DNA of 64,000 nt from Sipunculus nudus (Eukaryota > Annelida > Sipuncula > Golfingiida > Sipunculidae). The translations under genes were made by a program, and so were the position numbers. Positions 1 to 10,990 of the stretch are shown here, in pieces (the stretch's first letter is position 1; each line of letters opens with the position of its first letter). The DNA is taken from assembly GCA_026874595.1 (NCBI GenBank), contig CM049307.1:58228870-58292869 (forward strand). Reading direction: 5' to 3'. The notes below the pieces were generated by a model, which was not told the DNA's origin, ran no database searches, and saw only the letters and a program-made list of their open reading frames with translations.

Positions 1-1889
1 TCCCACCACCCAAAGCATAACCGAGTACTGTTCCCTATATTCTGAAATTGATACCTCGCTCGACATCTGTTAATGTTTTCCTGCTACCAGTACCGAAACA
101 GAGTAAACACCCCCTTATTGACCTGTTGGCAACAACATCAAAATAGATTGGAGAAAAAGAAATATTAAAAAGGGTTTTTTTTCATTTATTAACTCAGACG
201 AATTTGGTGTTCAATTTACACGTCATATAAAGATACAGATTAAACTGTAAACTAAAATATAAAAATATCAATACCTTTACTTGTGGGATGGTTCAGGGTA
301 ATGTTTAAGTCGGATTTGTGACCCAAAAACAGTTGGGCCGCTATATGTCCTGGGTTATCTTGCATGGAGACCCTAGCCAAGGTCGTTATGACAATGTACG
401 TATCATCGGCTTTTATTTAGGAGAACAGTCCTGTAGAACGAATAATCTAATAGTTATTGATGTCTGGTTTGGCTGTATTCTTCACATTTAGCGAAAAGGT
501 CACACGGGGATTACCAGAAAGCCAGCAGGTCTTACAGCATTGGAGATTAAATAGACATTGGTACACTTTGTCTTTCCATACATCTGACATTTATTTTCCA
601 TTTGTGTTTGTTGGGGAAAAATTAAAAGATTTTAAGGCACCTTAAAAACTGCCGATGTCCCAGACTCTTTTACATACAATATGAAAACTGGATGTTTAAT
701 CTATTTCATTAATGATCATTGCATAAGCTCCATCATCATTCAATAGACAGCGACATCTACAGGCAAATGCGCAACAACTTAGATATTTATTCAACCTTCA
801 ACCTTGTGTAGCTGTTGGTAAATGCATTCACATGCCATTAGCTGAAAGGGTCACCTTTTTATAGTAACATTTCATGGCAGGTAAAATTTTACTGCTCCTA
901 TTCATGTTAAATACATATTCGTTTCATTTGCTGTGTTATTAACCGTAGCACGCAAGTCCGTCTAGGCTGACAGTATCGCTTAACTTCTTCCGTAACCTTT
1001 TATTCTCCCCTGCCATAAATAACACATATAAAACGTTGTCGCGTCAACAATGTAGACTGTCATATTGTAAACGTTTATTACAAGTTGAAATGGTAGAATA
1101 ATATTTGTTATCTCACGGGACACGAAAGCGGCGTATGGCCGTTGGTACACCAACATAACATTTCTTAATTAAACATAATATGAATATTTACCCAATGAAA
1201 TATGTAAATTTACTTGTACGTTTATAAGAATACACCCTTAAATTCTTTTGGATGTTTGTTAGTTTATACGAATAATTCTGTTTTCAAAAAAAAACTATAC
1301 TTCTCAATATCTATGAAATAATAACATCACTAACATATGACCTTAAGTTCATGATAGTGGAGCATGTTCATTGAATGAAGATATTTTTATTGACAAAATA
1401 CATTTGTCCCTATTAAACGATTTTATTATATCACCAAATATCTGAAAATAAAGAAAACCTCAATAAAATGTATTAAGTATTTACAAAATTAGTTGAGGAA
1501 ATCCAATGACATGATTGTTTTTTTAGTTAAATGGTTTCATACTACACTGTCTCAACTGCGCATCTTATTGGTCAAAGTGTGCTATTTATGGGCATACTAT
1601 GCATATATCATATAATCTGTGAAGCAATACCTGTTAAAATCGTGTTTAGTCTTGACCCATTGAATTTTCAGGTGACGACCCGGTAATATGATATTAATTA
1701 GTGGAAACCAACCTGGGAGGGCTGTCAATCACCAAATCTGAATTATGAGCGACATTGATGAAAAAACCTGAACAAAATTATAAAAGAGATAACAATGTAA
1801 CCGTTTTCAGGGAGGGATACCTATGGCTAAAATATGAGTTACGACCGCATACGAGGATATGAAACGATATCGATCCTTATAGAGTAAGG
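1..1889. other. AT-rich DNA, no feature recognised
   Basis: Open frames are short, lack domains and have no consistent splice signals. No clear repeat, inverted repeat or RNA gene was seen by eye. Confidence 0.5.
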
Positions 1890-2073
1890 ACCAGCCAACC
1901 AGGATTGTCAGTGTGGAGAGACGTAATGTATTCGTATAGCGCCGACGGGAGGCTGCGTGCCGCCCTATCTGGCATCCACCGAGCTGAGGGCTTCACTTAA
2001 GGAAAGCCACAGTCGGAGCAATGAGCCGAGACAGCGTGGCCGAGTGATCCCCGCTGGCGTCAAGTTAAGAAAG
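1890..2073 (+). other. Candidate non-coding exon with a strong splice donor
   Basis: This stretch is clearly more GC-rich than the AT-rich DNA on both sides and ends AAGAAAG|GTACGT, a near-perfect 5' splice site at 2073/2074. It contains a short open frame from about 1957, with no recognisable domain, that reads up to the donor. Because the receptor leader seems to begin at an acceptor (33942), this could be a 5' untranslated first exon of that gene, about 32 kb upstream, or the first exon of an unrelated transcript. The left edge is arbitrary. The link is a guess. Confidence 0.25.
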
Positions 2074-2751
2074 GTACGTCTATATTTTCACGTGTTACAT
2101 AGATATTCTGTATATACCAACTGCCCAGCACCTTTTTGTTTTTTGTTACAATAAAATGGACCATTTTTTGTTAAAGTATAGTATACATCATTTAATATCC
2201 CCATCAATGGAACAATATTACAAACTAAAATAGAATATTTCTTATTTATTCCATTTTGTCGTTTCAACTGTATCCCCAGGTACAGGTATTCCAAAACTGT
2301 CGATTTTTATGAAATGTTCGTAACGCTTTGATGTGCCCAGGACACGGAGAGAAAAACACTGAGTAACGTTTCTAGAAAGTAAAACTGATGAATAAAGATG
2401 AAAGTAGATCAAATGCATTTTATTCTCAGAATATAAGCCTGTAACTCTACTGAATTTGATATAAATAGTGTTAAGTGGTACGTTTGTCCAATTTTTTTTA
2501 AATATATAACCTATAAGAAGTATACAGAGTAAAATTGCGAAATGTCATAGATTTCTAACGGTTGTAACATATTTTTACTTATTGAAGTCTCATTCATATT
2601 TTGATCACTTTATTTTAATTAGATTTATTGTTTAAACATTAAGTAACTCTACAGGGAACGTACACTAGAAAGCAGGATAGTAGTTACATATTTATATTTG
2701 TATTTGGCATGGGACGAAGTGATTGATCTTCAGCCACCTGGTTCATAGTCA
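2074..2751. other. AT-rich DNA, no feature recognised
   Basis: Follows the candidate donor at 2074. Only short chance open frames occur on both strands. Confidence 0.45.
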
Positions 2752-2845
2752 GTGTGTGTGAGAGAGAGGGAGAGAAGAGAGAGAGAGGGACGGAGGGAGG
2801 AGGGAGTGGGGAGAGAGGGAATGAGAGAAACTGAGAGAGAGAGAC
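2752..2845. repeat. Purine-rich low-complexity tract
   Basis: A short GT run followed by imperfect GA/GGA repeats on the + strand. It makes serine/leucine-rich shadow frames on the other strand. Confidence 0.85.
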
Positions 2846-2982
2846 AAACAGGCAGACAGATGTTGTTATCCCATGATATTCCGGTTGCAAGACCATTTTG
2901 AAAACATAATGGTGTTGTTAATTTAACTTTCCGTGGTTACCAAACCTTCGTCAAAGCCTACTTGCGTCTTTTAATGCAAGAT

Positions 2983-2985
<3 letters not shown>

Positions 2986-3054
<69 letters not shown>
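2986..3054. repeat. (GA)n microsatellite
   Basis: An uninterrupted GA run of about 69 bases. Frames through it (alternating Arg-Glu or Ser-Leu) are artefacts. Confidence 0.97.
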
Positions 3055-3057
<3 letters not shown>

Positions 3058-3546
3058 CAGAGAGAACGGAGGGTTATCGCGAAATAGAAACTCCGATAAA
3101 CAGCAACAAACAAGAAGCCACAATTATGCTGGTGATGGAGATGCTTTAATTTCCCAATCAATTAACAATTGACAGAGCCGCGGTAATTAGCATTTTGACA
3201 CGGTTCATCCTTATGGCCAGTTGCTGGGTAATTTACAGCCTGTCTTGATGAAAACGGCAACGAAACACAGGGACGTGTTTCTTTTTATTTGAGTGACGGT
3301 TTAATCAGTGCCTGCGCATTCTTAAAAACATGCCTTGTTGTGACGTCTAGTCCAGAGCTCTGAATCTCTTATCAGATCTCATGTTATTAAACGCAGGAGT
3401 TTTATGAACGCATTTCATGTTGTCAGATCAAAGACAGATCCCATAAAGAATGTTAGAAATGACCCCTCTCAGTGACGTCACACATACTAAAATGGTCCCA
3501 TGCTTATTCCCTCCACTGCCTCTTTCTTTCTATCCATCCTTCTCGT
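3055..3546. other. Unique DNA, no feature recognised
   Basis: No repeat or coding signal was seen between the GA microsatellite and the palindrome at 3547. Confidence 0.4.
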
Positions 3547-3564
3547 CTCCTCTTTAAAGAGGAG
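3547..3564. repeat. Perfect 18-bp palindrome
   Basis: CTCCTCTTTAAAGAGGAG reads the same on both strands. It lies about 30 bases before the tandem-array region and may mark the edge of the element that carries the array. Confidence 0.8.
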
Positions 3565-3596
3565 GATATAAAGTCCCAATTAGTTAATTTTTAAAT

Positions 3597-4240
3597 GACG
3601 GGAGATATATGGAGAGCGTCCGTCCGTAGGTCCGTCGGTTCATCCATTAAACTTCAGTGTCACCACTTTAACTTAACAGGGATTTGAGTGATTTTCATTA
3701 AAATCTGTTACTCGTAACCAATAGAAAATATTTTATGAGTTTAATTTTCGGCAAATTTCTCGCATGTTTAATGAGGTCAGATGTCATCAGAATTATTTGT
3801 TAGTGTTGCTACGACAACCTAGCAGTAATATGATGAATTTTTATTTTACCCAAAGTAAATATTCACCAGTATAAGTTTGATTTTCTGCGAAATTCTCGCA
3901 AATATGATGAAGTCAGAGGTTATCAGGCTGCTACGACAATTTAGCAGTAATATGAAGGATTTTTATTAAACTCACTATACATATTTAACAGTAAGGTTTC
4001 TATCTAACCTGATACCAATTCTCAGCAAAAAAAAAATCCTCGCATATTTAATGAGGTCAGAGGTCACCAGACCTGCTTGTGTATTGCTGCGAAAACTAAG
4101 AATTTGTTATGATGTGATAAAATTCAGTATGAATGTTAAACCAATAAAGTAATTCCGACGCCCGAGGTCATTCAGTTTATATGCAATATTTACGCATATT
4201 GCATATTTAATGAGGTCAAAATAAGTAACAAGACATAGGA
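3597..4240. repeat. Degenerate tandem array, about 4 units of 136-160 bp, flanked by GTCCG/CGGAC tracts
   Basis: The phrase TCGCATRTTTAATGAGGTCAG recurs (with changes) at about 3761, 3897, 4041 and 4201, and most units also share 'GCTACGACAAYYTAGCAG' and 'TATGANGGATTTTTATT'. The array is bounded by CGTCCGTCCGTAGG near 3629 and ATAGGACGGACGAA near 4237, opposite orientations of the same motif. Bivalve non-autonomous elements such as the pearl family carry tandem core units of similar size; membership here is inferred. Confidence 0.7.
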
Positions 4241-4249
4241 CGGACGAAC

Positions 4250-4411
4250 TTTTTATTTTTGCGATGTTCTGGTTTGCACATGTGACCAATAAGCCAGCTG
4301 TCAGCATAGCTCCATTATGTTTGTCATCATATTCTCGCGCCACAACAAGAAATGCCACTTTTCGGAAACCAAACTCTCCAAGAGTTTTAGTCATCCATGG
4401 TACGCCACATC
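4250..4411 (-). pseudogene. Exon-like coding relic, function unknown
   Basis: On the - strand a good acceptor (TCGGTTTATTTCAG) is followed at once by an open frame, at phase 2, reading GVPWMTKTLGEFGFRKVAF and then about 35 more residues that end near NQNIAKIKS. Composition and residue pattern look like real protein rather than noise, and codon use is balanced. No donor is seen where the protein-like part ends; instead the open frame runs into the tandem array at 3597-4240. It may be an exon fragment captured or cut off by that element. I do not recognise the family and assign no function. Confidence 0.35.
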
Positions 4412-4887
4412 CTGAAATAAACCGAAGATGGAGTTTATGTCAAGTTTTAATGTGTTTGCTGCTTGAGAATACAAGAAAAGGTCCACTGACCTTAATTCAA
4501 TACCAAAACATATAAAATTATTCATATAAATAAGCATATAAAATATTTATTGTTTCCCCATCTGAACGGAAGAGTTTTGCATTTAATGTCTTTTCAGCCG
4601 ACATAATGCACCTACCTTCACTGCTGCATGTTTCCATCCTCCCGCCAGAGGCCATTACTACTCAATACTCTTGTGAGTCCGATTTTGCAAGGTGTGGCAT
4701 GCTTCTTCACTTTGATTATATAAGGTGTCTCGCACGCGCATGTTCGATCTGTGCTTCGTTACACAGTGTTGTTACAGTAAACGGACACACGTGAACTTTG
4801 CCTACTCACGCTAGTAACTTCGTAAGTTGGGATGGTTTTGTCTAAGAATTCCGTGTTCAGCGAAAACGAAATAATCGGTTGACATTA
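4412..4887. other. Unique DNA, no feature recognised
   Basis: Contains short chance frames only. The left part includes the acceptor tract of the - strand relic described next to it. Confidence 0.4.
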
Positions 4888-5212
4888 GGCCAAAAAAAGG
4901 TATCTCAGAAACCAGTGCGGACAATTAAAATTTAAAGCGATATTTTATTCTATTTATTTATTTTTTTTTTTTTACTTTTCTTGTATGTTTTAATAAAAAT
5001 GTCATATGATCAGGGAAAAGCATGAAAATATCAGAATGTTTTTGCTTAGCAGGTAAAAGCACTAGATAACAAAGGAAATCTTTCCAAGACTGTATTATTA
5101 ATTCGAAATGTATTCTTGTATTCTCCTTGATAGATAATTTTTCTTTAAATCGCTGGGGCTAAAAGAGACGCGGGTGGTGCTTGAGAACCATACATTTTTT
5201 TATTTTTTGGCC
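4888..5212. mobile_element. MITE of the TAGGCC family, copy 1
   Basis: Ends are inverted: TAGGCCAAAAAAAGGTAT on the left and ATTTTTTGGCCTA on the right, with TA at each edge, as expected for Tc1/mariner-type target duplication. The inner core has 'TCATATGATCAGGGAAAAGC' followed by 'TTGCTTAGCAGGTAAAAGCA'. No transposase frame is present, so it is non-autonomous. The same core occurs at 15092-15377 and in more diverged form at 51735-51975 and 62845-63075. Confidence 0.75.
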
Positions 5213-5215
5213 TAA

Positions 5216-5786
5216 CACACAAATTTTTAACAACTTTTCATGTACCGTTAAATGTTGAACTAATGGCACTATCTGCCTGTTTTGTAGCGTTCTCATTTGA
5301 TCCCATTTGGCCATTTGCGTTCATGTTTCTCAACGCTATTCCCTTGTACGGTGTTTTTGAAAGTATCCAACAAAAACGGAAAACAACATTAAGTGGCGTA
5401 TAGTTACCCCGAAGATTAATCTATTTATCCCTACTTTTACAGCAATAGGATACGCAGTAATAGATAACAAGGACATTAGATCAGTTAATTTGGGACATCA
5501 TAATCTACACACACACCTTATATAAGAGCGTCTTTTTAGCGTCTGAATGACACATTTCAAATATATATACTTAATGACATTACAAATATATTACAATTAA
5601 GGTTAATGTTTTAGAAAATTAGGTATTATGTTTCAAGTATATATGTTAATTCTAAACCAGGTTTAGATAAAATATTTCATGTAGTAACCTCAAGAATGGA
5701 ACAAAGGTCTTTCATTTTATTTATTACCATATTTATTTTTCAATTTATAAATAACGTTCTCTTAATAGTTGGAAAGGGGAGGATTA
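5216..5786. other. AT-rich DNA, no feature recognised
   Basis: Short frames without domains; no repeat pairing seen. Confidence 0.4.
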
Positions 5787-5875
5787 CATTAAACTCCCCC
5801 CCCCCTTGCCAAAAAGTGGGGGGGGGATATATACCCCCCATCCCTCCCCCTACATTGACGCCCCTGAATCTCTCA
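5787..5875. repeat. G/C-run palindromic repeat, copy 1
   Basis: A poly-C run, then AAGTGGGGGG, a GGGATATATACCCC palindrome and CATCCCTCCCCCTACATTGA. The reverse complement of the same succession occurs at 14090-14180, so this is a dispersed repeat and not just low complexity. Confidence 0.6.
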
Positions 5876-5990
5876 TCACAGCAAGGTCCACTACCATTGG
5901 TTTTACGCCCCCACGCATGCATGGTTTCGATCGTCAGGGGAGCGGACTGGTGTGTATGGGTGTGTGCGTTTTCGAGACGTTGTAATGTTT

Positions 5991-6982
5991 GTGCGGGACC
6001 TTGTTAATCTCTTGCTCGGGGTCCGGTGGTTTGGTTTTGAGGATCATTGTGGCATTTTAATATTAGTCCCTGTCTTTATTCTTGTGGATACTGGTCTTGT
6101 TCACAGTTTTTATAAAATTTTCATAAAGGCAAATGTTGCACAATGAGTAATTTGTTTGGCAACATTTATTTTTCTATAAATATACATTATGTTCCGTGTT
6201 TGTTCTTATTGAAGCAGTACATGAAAAAATATAATATTATCACGCCATTAGTTTTTTTTTGTGGGGGGGGGCTGAATACAAAAGTTTCCTGACAAAACCA
6301 ACCCAGAACACGGATATACTATATCTCCAGTTTACCTATTCTATACGTTAAATATTATGGTTAAATTTGTGAGTAAATATTAAACGTGTGTCCGTTTCCC
6401 ATAGCAAGACTTGGTGATCAGAGGTCTAATCTAGCGCATGTGTGACAACTCCAAGACAAGTAGAAGTAACACGAAAGAAGAAACACATAAGAAACTCCGT
6501 TTAGAAGCTTGACAAAATCCTGTACAGTTGTGCGGTACAGCTACAAGATGGCGTGCGCTCAATGATTTTATTTAGCATCTTTATTTAAGCAAAGAAGTTA
6601 GTTTATTATTGCAGATGTCACGATACTTTGAGGAGAAAACATTAGGTATGTTCTCTAAATAACTCATACGTTGATAGATAACTATATTAGTTTAAAAAAC
6701 CAAACTAGGGGCTCGCCTAGAGGTTGTATTTGCTTCCAATAAATTTGCTACAACATATTTTGTATATCATTTCCGTCTGACGAGTGATTATTATAGTTTC
6801 ATGATTGTTCCGGAGGAAGTACAGACGCGCACACGGTTTCGATTTTGACGGTCGGATTTCAGTTACAACGGGCAGTAGAATCGATGCACAGCCAATAATA
6901 CACCTTTGCCTGAGGGGAATAAATTTAATCTTTAAAGGACGGATAGGTTTTCACGGTAGATCTTTAGGTACGATCAAAGAAG
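5991..6982. repeat. Dispersed repeat block, copy 1 of a direct duplication
   Basis: Matches 7660-8408 over its length in the same order and orientation: it starts GTGCGGGACC and ends TTTAGGTACGATCAAAGAAG. It carries shared landmarks CCTGACAAAACCAACCCAG, GAGGTTGTATTTGCTTCCAA and CACGGTAGATCTTTAGGTAC. It is longer than copy 2 mainly because of about 185 extra bases near 6510-6694. Frames in both copies are broken differently, so this looks like repeat DNA rather than a duplicated gene. Confidence 0.8.
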
Positions 6983-7119
6983 CTTTAAACACCGCACACT
7001 CCTTTTTTACGTGGTGTTTTCCACAGTCACAAAAAGAGCTTTACATGTAGTTCCATATACTAATATGTGTACTCTGCATAGCCGTACAACCTATTGAATT
7101 TATGGGCGTGTCTGTTCAT
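6982..7119. repeat. 138-bp dispersed repeat, copy 1
   Basis: Matches 10177-10314 end to end at equal length; shared landmarks are TTCCACAGTCAC, CAACCTATTGAATTTATGG and GCGTGTCTG. It directly continues the block 5991-6982, but copy 2 of that block (7660-8408) lacks it. Confidence 0.75.
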
Positions 7120-7217
7120 GGAAGGTTTGACTCCCCGTCCGTCAGGACGGCATGACAGCAGAAACTGCGACACCCGAAAAAGCTTCAAACTTCAGTTTTC
7201 GCCGCGATGTAAAGGGG
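7120..7217. repeat. CCCCGTCC...CGGCATGACAGC repeat, copy 1
   Basis: Shares GACGGCATGACAGCAGAAAC and CTTCAGTTTTCGCCGC with 9498-9590 (direct) and, inverted, with 12247-12345. The three form one dispersed family around this locus. Confidence 0.7.
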
Positions 7218-7659
7218 AAGGCGAAAGATCGATTACACCGCCGAATAGCGAGTTAGTTTGCCATTAGTATTGTAACTCTATTCGCATGGTGATAAAGTAT
7301 AAAACAGTAATGTTTTATAAATGTTATTCAAAATTATCTATTTTACAAGAAAACTTATTTAAAGCCAAGTTATGGGAGGTTAACAAAGGTCATATATTTA
7401 ACAGAGGTAATATACCGCTCATTTTTAATTTGGATTAATATACAAAATATACAAACTAGCCAATATAATTTTCATCATATAACCACTTAAAGAACTCTGT
7501 GATCTGCCTCTGTTTTACGGTGATTTGATCTGTGTCCTGCACGTGTGTCTCTAATGCTTAAAGTGATCTATCTGGCACTGAGACTATATATCAATTTAAA
7601 TCAGCGCCTTTGAAAATTCTCTGATGAGTATATTGCAAAGGAACAAACGTAATCTGTGG
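7218..7659. other. AT-rich DNA between repeat copies, no feature recognised
   Basis: No coding or repeat signal seen. Confidence 0.4.
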
Positions 7660-8408
7660 GTGCGGGACCTCGTTAATCTCTTTCTCGGATTTGCGGGTCA
7701 TTGTGGCGGCATTTTGAAATAAGCCCCGTCTATGTTTGTTGGTCCTGTCTGTGTTCATGGTTATTTTAAAATTTTCATCAAGGCAAAAGTTGCAAAGTTC
7801 CGTGTTTTTTCCCATTGAACCACTACATGAAAAACATAATGTAATCACGCCATTTGTTTATTTGGCTGAATAAAAAATTTTCCTGACAAAACCAACCCAG
7901 CACACGGACATAATATATCTCCAATTACCTATTCTATACGTTGTTATGGTTATATTTGTGAGTAAACACAGCCCACGTGTGTCCGTTTAAAGTAACAAGA
8001 CTTGTTGAGTCGAGGTCTAATCTAACGCATGCGCGACAACTCTAAAACAGGGAGAAGTAACATGAAAGAAAAAACAGGAGAAAGACTGTTTGGAAGCTTT
8101 AAAAATTCGTTTAAGAGTTTTTAAAAACAAGCTAGGTGCTGGCCTGGAGGTTGTATTTGCTTCCAATGAATCTGCTACAACATTTTTTTTGTATATCATT
8201 TCCGTTTGACAAGTGATTAATATAGTTTCATGAATGTGCCGGAGGAAGTACAGGCGAACACAGCTTCGTTTTGGAAGGTCGGATTTCAGTCTTAACGAAG
8301 AGCAGAATCGATGCACGACACCCATACAGCTTTGCTTGAGGGGAATTGGTATAATCTTCCAAGGGAGGATGGGTTTTCACGGTAGATCTTTAGGTACGAT
8401 CAAAGAAG
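7660..8408. repeat. Dispersed repeat block, copy 2 of a direct duplication
   Basis: Direct copy of 5991-6982, offset by about 1.4-1.7 kb, with many substitutions and lacking the extra stretch near 6510-6694. The divergence suggests an old duplication, or two insertions of one family. Confidence 0.8.
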
Positions 8409-9267
8409 TAGAAAAGGAAATGGACATGGCCAACAGGCTTGTAACTACACTCCTACGGAAGTGGTCGCCTTACATTCGTTTCACTTACCCACTACCTGCA
8501 ACGACCGCCTTTGCCATATACTATATCCAGAGGCGCCGTGTGTTACTGGCGCAGTTGAACTATCTCCGCAGTGAGCCAATGGGCTTACTCCTTAAAATGT
8601 GTAATTGATTAATAGTACTTTTCGTGGGCTGTTTTAAGTGTTCGGTAGTACAGATATTCTCCTTCCAAATAGGGTTAAACCTAATTGCACGGTCTTGGGA
8701 TACTACAAAGTCAGCACCCGTCCACATCCGGAGACACCATCCGTCTTTTAACATCTGTTCTCAAACTTCTTTGATCTTGTCAATAGTAACGAAATCGACC
8801 AAGGAATGCATAAGCTTGTGTACGACAAAGGCAGACTTGAATTAAATGAAGCGAGATTAACTAATATATTGGTATGTTTTATTGTGTGTGATGCCTTTTA
8901 CACTTATCAGGACTGATATCGGCAGTTATATGAGGTTTTTTTTTGCCGTAAAAGTAAGATCAAAACATTCCATTTAATCCCGACATCCGACTTCCAACAT
9001 CTATGTTTAGTATAGAACGTGTCCCCCTGTTTAATAACAAACGATACGTCTAATTTCTTATAGATGGCGCTCCAACAGCCCTTGCGCGAATCAATGTCAA
9101 AGTTCTCAAGACTTGTCGGATTGTAAAGATTGTCCCTTTAGGACACAAATGACATCGTTTTCGCATGTACAAGACCTAAAATGTACATTTCCGAGGCGTG
9201 GCGGCAGAGGAGCTCCGTGACAAAGGTCGAGTGACATCATCGTCAAATATAACGTAGATATATGACA
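8409..9267. other. Unique DNA with an unassigned open frame
   Basis: The 124-codon frame at 8234-8608 starts inside repeat copy 2 and runs out into this unique stretch. It has no domain I can name, and copy 1 does not preserve it. It is probably chance. Nothing else was recognised. Confidence 0.4.
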
Positions 9268-9775
9268 AGTGTAGCAGCAGCCTGCAACCAAAACGTCAAT
9301 TTTAATTATAAGTATAAGTAAATGAGCACGCCTTTTCTGACAGTACTTTTTCATTTTCATTTGCTAGTGGACCTATGATTTTCTCGAAGTAGACAAAAAG
9401 TGACGTTATTCTGTTCGGAAAAATGGCAAATATTACATGAACGGTTGACTAACATGTATTCATGAAGCAGTTAATAATAGCGAGGCTGATTTTACTTGGG
9501 AAGTTTGTCTCCCCGTCCGAACGGCATGACAGCAAAAACTGCGGTAGCCGAAACTGCTTAAAACTTCAGTTCTCGCCGCCAGGGTAACCTCATTTTTACT
9601 ACATTATTCAACAAATAAAACACAACCATATAAGCCTCTGATGTCAAATATTACCACACAACAAATATTTTGAGCCGACCCTTGCAATGGGTGTTCTGTT
9701 ACAGCTTGTATCATGACTCGCAGGCCCCTATCAGTTTATTTTATAAAGGCGTGAATGTCATGTTGTCATGGCTAT
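9268..9775 (+). repeat. Long inverted repeat, left arm
   Basis: Pairs in inverse order with 12035-12592. Landmarks from the outside inward: CAGCCTGCAACC, CAAAAAGTGACGTTATTCTG, GCGAGGCTG, CGGCATGACAGC, CAAATATTTTGAGCC, CGCAGGCCCCTATCAGTTTA and CATGTTGTCATGGCTA. Arms are about 0.5 kb and clearly diverged. The loop is about 2.3 kb. Confidence 0.75.
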
Positions 9776-10176
9776 GACAAGTTTAGCTCAGTCTCACCAG
9801 GTTCCTACCAACTCGTGTGAAGAGTCTAGAATCATTCGTATTGTATCATAAAAACGTACAAACAGTAATATGAGAAACATATAATGGCACATAAACAGTG
9901 CTGGTATTAAACGTGTTCCTTTTAATCTCAGGAATATTATTTTCTGCGATGAAAATGGCCAGTAATAATACACAAGAACCCGAAGCTGGATTCAAACCAG
10001 ATTCATCTGAGTGAACTGTAAAACTGAAAAAAAACCTAGTCTCCCAATAAGTGTAACAAAAGAAAAATATATTAGTCACTTTATTTGATACTGAGAAAAA
10101 CTGTATGGTCAAGAGCTTTTTTTTTTGGCACTCAAGCTGTGTTTAGAAAAGCGAAGGCGACAAATTTTAGACGAAT

Positions 10177-10314
10177 GCTTTATACACCACACACTACTTT
10201 TCACGTGATGATTTCCACAGTCACAGAAAGAGCTATATATGTAGTTCCCTATACTAATGATGTCTTCTCTGCTTAGCCCAACAACCTATTGAATTTATGG
10301 GCGTGTCTGCTCAT
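10177..10314. repeat. 138-bp dispersed repeat, copy 2
   Basis: Same length and order as 6982-7119. It lies inside the loop of the long inverted repeat. Confidence 0.75.
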
Positions 10315-10730
10315 ACACTCAGCTGGGGGCAGTCATCTCTGCCGACGTGACGCACCCTGTAGTAGACACAGCAAGAATACCATCATACAACTTAAAATAG
10401 CTTCCATTCCAAGTGAGACCGTTTCAGAAAACATTGTTTGTCACGTATCGGACCACGTGATCTGTTTCGCAAGTATGAGGATATTTGCGGAAAGTTTTAA
10501 CAAGAGACGTTTACCATGAAGAAAAAGATAAGGAATATTCAGTGATATCTAACTAAAGCTTTAACGAACAACTTTCATTCTTTTCTGTTTTTTTATTCAT
10601 AAACTTTAAACCCATGTAATCATCTATCTTTTCTATGGAATTTACGTGGTTCTAGCTTATTCTACGTGTATTTTAATGAACACTAGGTAATTCCTGTTGA
10701 GAAATTTCTTATAACGTCTCTGTGATGGAT

Positions 10731-10990
10731 GCATGAGCTTGTTTGTCAACAAGCTGTTTGTAAACAAAGCAAATTTGACAAAGAGGAAAAACATGTAACC
10801 TGAGAAGGCTTATTGCATATGTGCGGAACCTGAAAGGTCACTGGTTGAAATACGCTCTTTACAAAACTTTGGTTCGTCTGACATGCCGCCAGATGTCGTT
10901 CTTGTAATACATATGTGTGTTTGGATTATTTTGGAGGGTTCCCACATACTATAAACACGTGGATATAAACAAAACCAACAACCTGTGTGT
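10731..10990 (+). repeat. CTTGTTTGTCAAC dispersed repeat, copy 1
   Basis: Shares TGTTTGTAAAC, GCATATRTGCGG, GAAAGGTCACT and TCTGACNTGC landmarks with 19857-20135 and, inverted, with 44258-44433. The family is unknown. It has no coding frame shared between copies. Confidence 0.65.

Noticed and set aside
2958-3172. Open frames rich in Arg-Glu or Ser-Leu
   Set aside because: They are translations of the (GA)n microsatellite; the same applies to frames at 28060-28365, 30633-30903, 33327-33561, 47848-48066, 60185-60397 and 62630-62854.
8234-8608. 124-codon open frame
   Set aside because: It starts inside a dispersed repeat whose other copy has a different, shorter frame; no domain recognised.
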